Assembly (NCBI RefSeq): GCF_900639915.1
Contig: NZ_CAAAID010000013.1
Coordinates: forward strand, 1 to 64,000
Direction of reading: 5' to 3'
Length of the DNA stretch: 64,000 bases
Source of the DNA: Legionella nagasakiensis
GTDB taxonomy: Bacteria; Pseudomonadota; Gammaproteobacteria; Legionellales; Legionellaceae
Of the stretch, positions 60,722-64,000 are shown piece by piece. The notes beneath the pieces are model-generated. The model did not search any database and had not been told where the DNA came from. It saw only the letters and a list, made by a program, of their open reading frames with translations. Positions within the stretch are counted from its first letter, which is position 1. Each line of letters opens with the position of its first letter. Both the position numbers and the translations under genes were made by a program.

Positions 60722-63700
60722 TCACTCCATTGGTCGTCTGCCACCCCCGCCAGCAGGGACTTGGATGGTAGAAGCTTCTTCTAGGCACTCTTCCTCTGTC
60801 TGCTGCAGATGTTTTACGATACAGCCCAAACATTGTCCCAATTCTCGAGGCATTGCTATCTTTTCAATGTTTTTTCTCAATGATTGTTCAGCAAGGGTGT
60901 TGTAAATGGCTGCAAGCATCGTATTGACGTCCGGAAACTCCTGCTCTAACAGACGTTTGATTTCCTCTTGGTAAGGCGGAGGCGGTGGGGTAAAAAGTGG
61001 TCCAAAAGGAGAACGACGCTCTCGACTGTAATGATTGAGCAATAACCGAGCCTTTTCTAAAGCGGTATGCTCATCTCCTGATTCTGCATCAAGTATACGT
61101 TGATAATTATGAGAAAACATGTCTCTTCGCTTAACCATAATATTCACGTCAAGAATGTAAATCATCACTCGTTGTTTGATTGCATGTTCCCACAAGACTT
61201 GCGGCGGCTGAAACTCTCCTGACTCATCCAGCTTAAAGCGAGTCAGAGGACGTTCCTTGAGGGTATCAAGGGCTTTTTCCAGAGTTTTCACTGTGAGTGC
61301 CTTCCCGTGATGGTTGAGCAGACGGGTGATGAGCGCTGGATTTACCCGGATGGCCTCTTGCAAAAAGACAGTGCTCAATACTTCCGGATTCGGCTGTGTT
61401 ACAGGGCCTATCGTTCGATTAAGATGAGTCAGTAACTCATCATGTTGATGCAGCCAGGCGGTAAGCCTGGCTTCCTCTAAGATACGCGCATCAGGAGGCA
61501 CATCGTCTTTGAACAACGCTTCCAAATGGGCAAAAACGTGCACATGTCCTGCTCTTGCCGCAGACAGCAAGGCTTTTTCCATTGCGGATTTATCCGGTCG
61601 AAGTGCTTCTGGCAAATTCTGGCAGAGAAAATCAATGACACGAAGATGCCGTTCATCGGGTGGGCTGGCCAAGAGGGACCGCCACGTCCCGATGGAGGCC
61701 TGGCGCAGGGCATAAGCAACGGCCTCCTTACTCGGTCTGGCATGGAGAGGCGCCTGCGTGCATAAAAAACGCACCACATCCTCCTGCCCCTGGTTGGCCG
61801 CATGACCCAACAGCGTTGTAATCACTTCTTCATCCGGCTGAAATCCCCCTTCCTGAGATAAAACAGCAGGAACCAACTCCCAAGCGTCAAGATAAGGTAT
61901 GCGTTCAAGCACCCGTGTAAGTAATGGCTGAACGTATCTATCTTGTGCGTCCAGATGATTCAGGCACGCGGCCACCTGTTCTGTGTAACCTGCTAAACAA
62001 ACACCAAGACAACATTCGGCGAGCTCAAGCACCAAATCTCTTCCGGGTCTATCGGCATCGACCTGAGTAAACAAGGATTCAAGCACCATCGCAAATCTTA
62101 ATGGAGCATTTATTTGCATGGCGAGAGACAACTCGGCAATCATGGTGGCGTGACTTGGTCGTCGTTGCGTCTCAGGCAGACGGCACAGATACCTTGCTAT
62201 GTCTTGATGTCCACGGCGAACCGCATACGCCCAAATTTGATCCATTTTTTCCTGGGTTGGTCTTATGGAGGCTTCCTCAAAAAAATACTGAACAGTATTT
62301 AGTTGTCCTTGCGAGAGTCCCCAGTGAAATGCCGCGGTCATCGCTGCTCGCGAAGGCTTCTTCCCTTCAGGGAAGCTGCATACATAGCGGATTACATCGA
62401 CTTGGCCAAGAGAGGTGGCATGCTGCAATATTGCTTCAAGGTCTGCTTGATTGAGTATCAATGGTTCTGCTAGGTCTTCACACATTGTGCGCACCACCGC
62501 CTGTCTTATCTCCTCCTGCTCAATCTGTTCTATTGCCTCATGCAAGCTTTGCATGACAATCTCTCGCCGCGGCCTCATCTCTTCAGGCAAGCGGCAGAAA
62601 TAGCGGATTAAATCTATTTGACCGTTAATCACGGCATTCTGGAATGCCGCTTCAATCTCTGCTTGATTAGGTCTCCATGGCTCTGCAAGTTCGTCGCAAA
62701 AATACCAAACCGCATCAACGTTGTTTTGCGATGCCGCCCAGCCAAAAGCCTGTAACATTGCTTCTCGTCGTGGCCTTATGTCTCCAAGCAAATGACAAAA
62801 ATAATGAATCAAAGAAACCTGACCATTGTAAGCCGCATGATTCAGCATTGTTTCAATTTCAGCTTGATTGGGCCTGAGCGGCTCTGGGATTCTTTCGCAA
62901 ATTCTCTGAACCACGGCTGTTCGCTCCTCATCACTTGCCATGAGAGGAGAATCTATTACATCGTGCAGGGCACGGAAAATCGCTTCCCGACCTGGCCTGT
63001 CGGCTTCCGGTAATTGACAAAAATAGTCTATGAGTAGCTGATTTCCTCGAGAAGCCGCTATTCTTAATGCCTCCATCGTTGCCTCTTCCCCCGGGCGGCT
63101 TGCCTCATCCAGTGCGTAAAGGCGTTCTACAATCGTGGTTAGTCCGCGCTCAGTGGCATCAATCAGTATGGCTTTAATAAAATCGGTATTTAGCGCACCT
63201 TCAGCAAGAATTGCCTCTATTTGCACCTCGCTTAAGGCGGCATACTGTGGGCTATGAAGATAATAAGCAGTCCCTTCTTCTCGTTCCGCAGGCGTCTTAC
63301 GAAATACCTTGCGACCATTGCAAATCAACGTTAGTCCAGCGGTGTCTGCTATAGCATCTTCAATCAAGTGACGTGAGGTGAGTAGTTCTGTCAAATAACA
63401 TCGGAATAAGTCATCGAAGGGTTCTTTGGCTGAATAAACATAATGCTCTTCATCCAATTCATACAGACGTTCCCAATAATTGGCCTCCGGGTCAGAAGGA
63501 GGGATTTGAATGTTTTGTAATCGCCGAAAAAAAACGGTGATGCGTTCGTGTGTAATATTTTCCCCACGAGGCACACTAAATATAGCTGACATGTCCATGC
63601 AATGTTCCAGGCTTGCCAGGACATTGCTTAAGTTAAATTGCCTTGCAAACGCTACCTGTGCTTGCTCAGTGTGTTCATCCAAACCAGGTGGAATTCGCCC

Positions 63701-64000
63701 ATCCTCAACGAGTGTTAGACCATACTCTTCTGCTAAAAGATTATAAATACCATTGGTATAATGGATGTGGTCACCTTCCAGATGAATCCATTGTCCACTG
63801 GCCGCATCCATGACATACAATAATCGATGGTAATCTACGTAATGTGCGGCAAATTGTCTAAGCAGATGTTCTTTTGCCTGGATGACCAGGGTGTCGATTT
63901 GAGAGGAGAATAATTTGGTCATGTCGCAAAGATTGGAGGCCACACCATCCAAACAAACATGCATTGGCAGGTGGTCGATGAGTGATTGGTCAACCTCTCT
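60722..64000 (-). CDS. Large helical-repeat (ankyrin-like) protein, N-terminus beyond window edge
   Basis: At least 1092 residues: the frame stays open through the last base, reading E-V-D-Q-S-L-I-D-H-L-P before the first in-window Met at 63964. The true start may therefore lie outside. From about residue 235 to 840 it consists of ~33-37-residue units with pattern RPxxExMxxALxxAAxxGQxDxIxYFCxLPE, clear in ASRGNQLLIDYFCQLPEADR, AVINGQIDLIRYFCRLPEE and AANQGQEDVVRFLC. This resembles degenerate ankyrin or similar helical repeats, used for protein binding. A PPPPPY stretch lies near the C-terminus. The gene is visibly richer in G+C than its neighbours, suggesting separate acquisition. Likely a secreted effector. 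Confidence 0.85.
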   Translation of the reverse strand, partial: REVDQSLIDHLPMHVCLDGVASNLCDMTKLFSSQIDTLVIQAKEHLLRQFAAHYVDYHRLLYVMDAASGQWIHLEGDHIHYTNGIYNLLAEEYGLTLVEDGRIPPGLDEHTEQAQVAFARQFNLSNVLASLEHCMDMSAIFSVPRGENITHERITVFFRRLQNIQIPPSDPEANYWERLYELDEEHYVYSAKEPFDDLFRCYLTELLTSRHLIEDAIADTAGLTLICNGRKVFRKTPAEREEGTAYYLHSPQYAALSEVQIEAILAEGALNTDFIKAILIDATERGLTTIVERLYALDEASRPGEEATMEALRIAASRGNQLLIDYFCQLPEADRPGREAIFRALHDVIDSPLMASDEERTAVVQRICERIPEPLRPNQAEIETMLNHAAYNGQVSLIHYFCHLLGDIRPRREAMLQAFGWAASQNNVDAVWYFCDELAEPWRPNQAEIEAAFQNAVINGQIDLIRYFCRLPEEMRPRREIVMQSLHEAIEQIEQEEIRQAVVRTMCEDLAEPLILNQADLEAILQHATSLGQVDVIRYVCSFPEGKKPSRAAMTAAFHWGLSQGQLNTVQYFFEEASIRPTQEKMDQIWAYAVRRGHQDIARYLCRLPETQRRPSHATMIAELSLAMQINAPLRFAMVLESLFTQVDADRPGRDLVLELAECCLGVCLAGYTEQVAACLNHLDAQDRYVQPLLTRVLERIPYLDAWELVPAVLSQEGGFQPDEEVITTLLGHAANQGQEDVVRFLCTQAPLHARPSKEAVAYALRQASIGTWRSLLASPPDERHLRVIDFLCQNLPEALRPDKSAMEKALLSAARAGHVHVFAHLEALFKDDVPPDARILEEARLTAWLHQHDELLTHLNRTIGPVTQPNPEVLSTVFLQEAIRVNPALITRLLNHHGKALTVKTLEKALDTLKERPLTRFKLDESGEFQPPQVLWEHAIKQRVMIYILDVNIMVKRRDMFSHNYQRILDAESGDEHTALEKARLLLNHYSRERRSPFGPLFTPPPPPYQEEIKRLLEQEFPDVNTMLAAIYNTLAEQSLRKNIEKIAMPRELGQCLGCIVKHLQQTEEECLEEASTIQVPAGGGGRRPME

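Noticed and set aside
1..64000. CRISPR arrays, tRNA genes, transposase genes, prophage or att sites
   Set aside because: I scanned for regular direct repeats, tRNA T-loop motifs and transposase-like proteins and found none.

Overview
The window looks like a chromosomal segment of a Legionella species. Three things suggest this: an AT-rich base composition, a complete legiobactin locus (lbtU plus lbtABC) behind two Fur boxes, and many large unrecognised or eukaryotic-like proteins (SET domain, U-box-like, helical repeats, S10 and S28 peptidases) of the kind Legionella sends through its Dot/Icm secretion system. The species cannot be named from sequence reading alone.

Layout. Bases 1-185 hold the 5' tip of a 16S rRNA gene on the minus strand, with its leader and a strong rrn promoter. 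Next come housekeeping genes on the minus strand (folA, pdxA, surA, lptD), with amgK-murU (cell-wall sugar recycling) divergent from lptD. An unrecognised 240-residue protein, a FadE-type acyl-CoA dehydrogenase, a chromate-transporter-like protein with ppk1, and the divergent epmB/efp pair follow. From 16 to 30 kb there is a mixed set of envelope, transport and stress genes: a tyrosine-rich lipoprotein, a secreted M14-like protein, SulP, an amino-acid binding protein, YajQ, a class II amidotransferase, a BON protein, two very small membrane proteins (DUF3309 and DUF1328 types), a phosphoribosyltransferase, BrnQ, a HlyD/FtsX/ABC export triad, a ferritin-like protein, a Rieske protein and AzlCD.

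From 31 to 38.5 kb a membrane-anchored protein with a possible permuted papain-like fold converges on a PAP2 phosphatase, followed by the Fur-controlled siderophore locus: outer-membrane receptor LbtU, NIS synthetase LbtA, and two MFS carriers, LbtB and LbtC, with 4-base ATGA overlaps. A Nudix hydrolase, an ELM1-like protein and a glutathionyl-hydroquinone reductase follow.

From 41.6 kb to the end the content is accessory and pathogen-like. It includes an S28 peptidase, a SET-domain protein with a C-terminal membrane anchor, an 808-residue effector candidate divergent from a small membrane protein across an ERIC-like palindrome, and five co-oriented genes for exported proteins (47.6-53.7 kb). 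Two of these five share the same four-cysteine N-terminal module fused to different catalytic domains (NlpC/P60-like and a duplicated histidine phosphatase). The other three are an outer-membrane barrel, a chorismate-lyase/DUF98-like protein and an S10 carboxypeptidase. The segment ends with an alpha/beta hydrolase, a second amino-acid binding protein, a U-box-like protein, TfoX-N and FMN-reductase proteins, a protein with a basic nuclear-signal-like cluster, and a large helical-repeat protein that runs off the right edge. The exported-protein cluster and the putative effectors are the least explained parts. All family names come from motif reading, not database searches.
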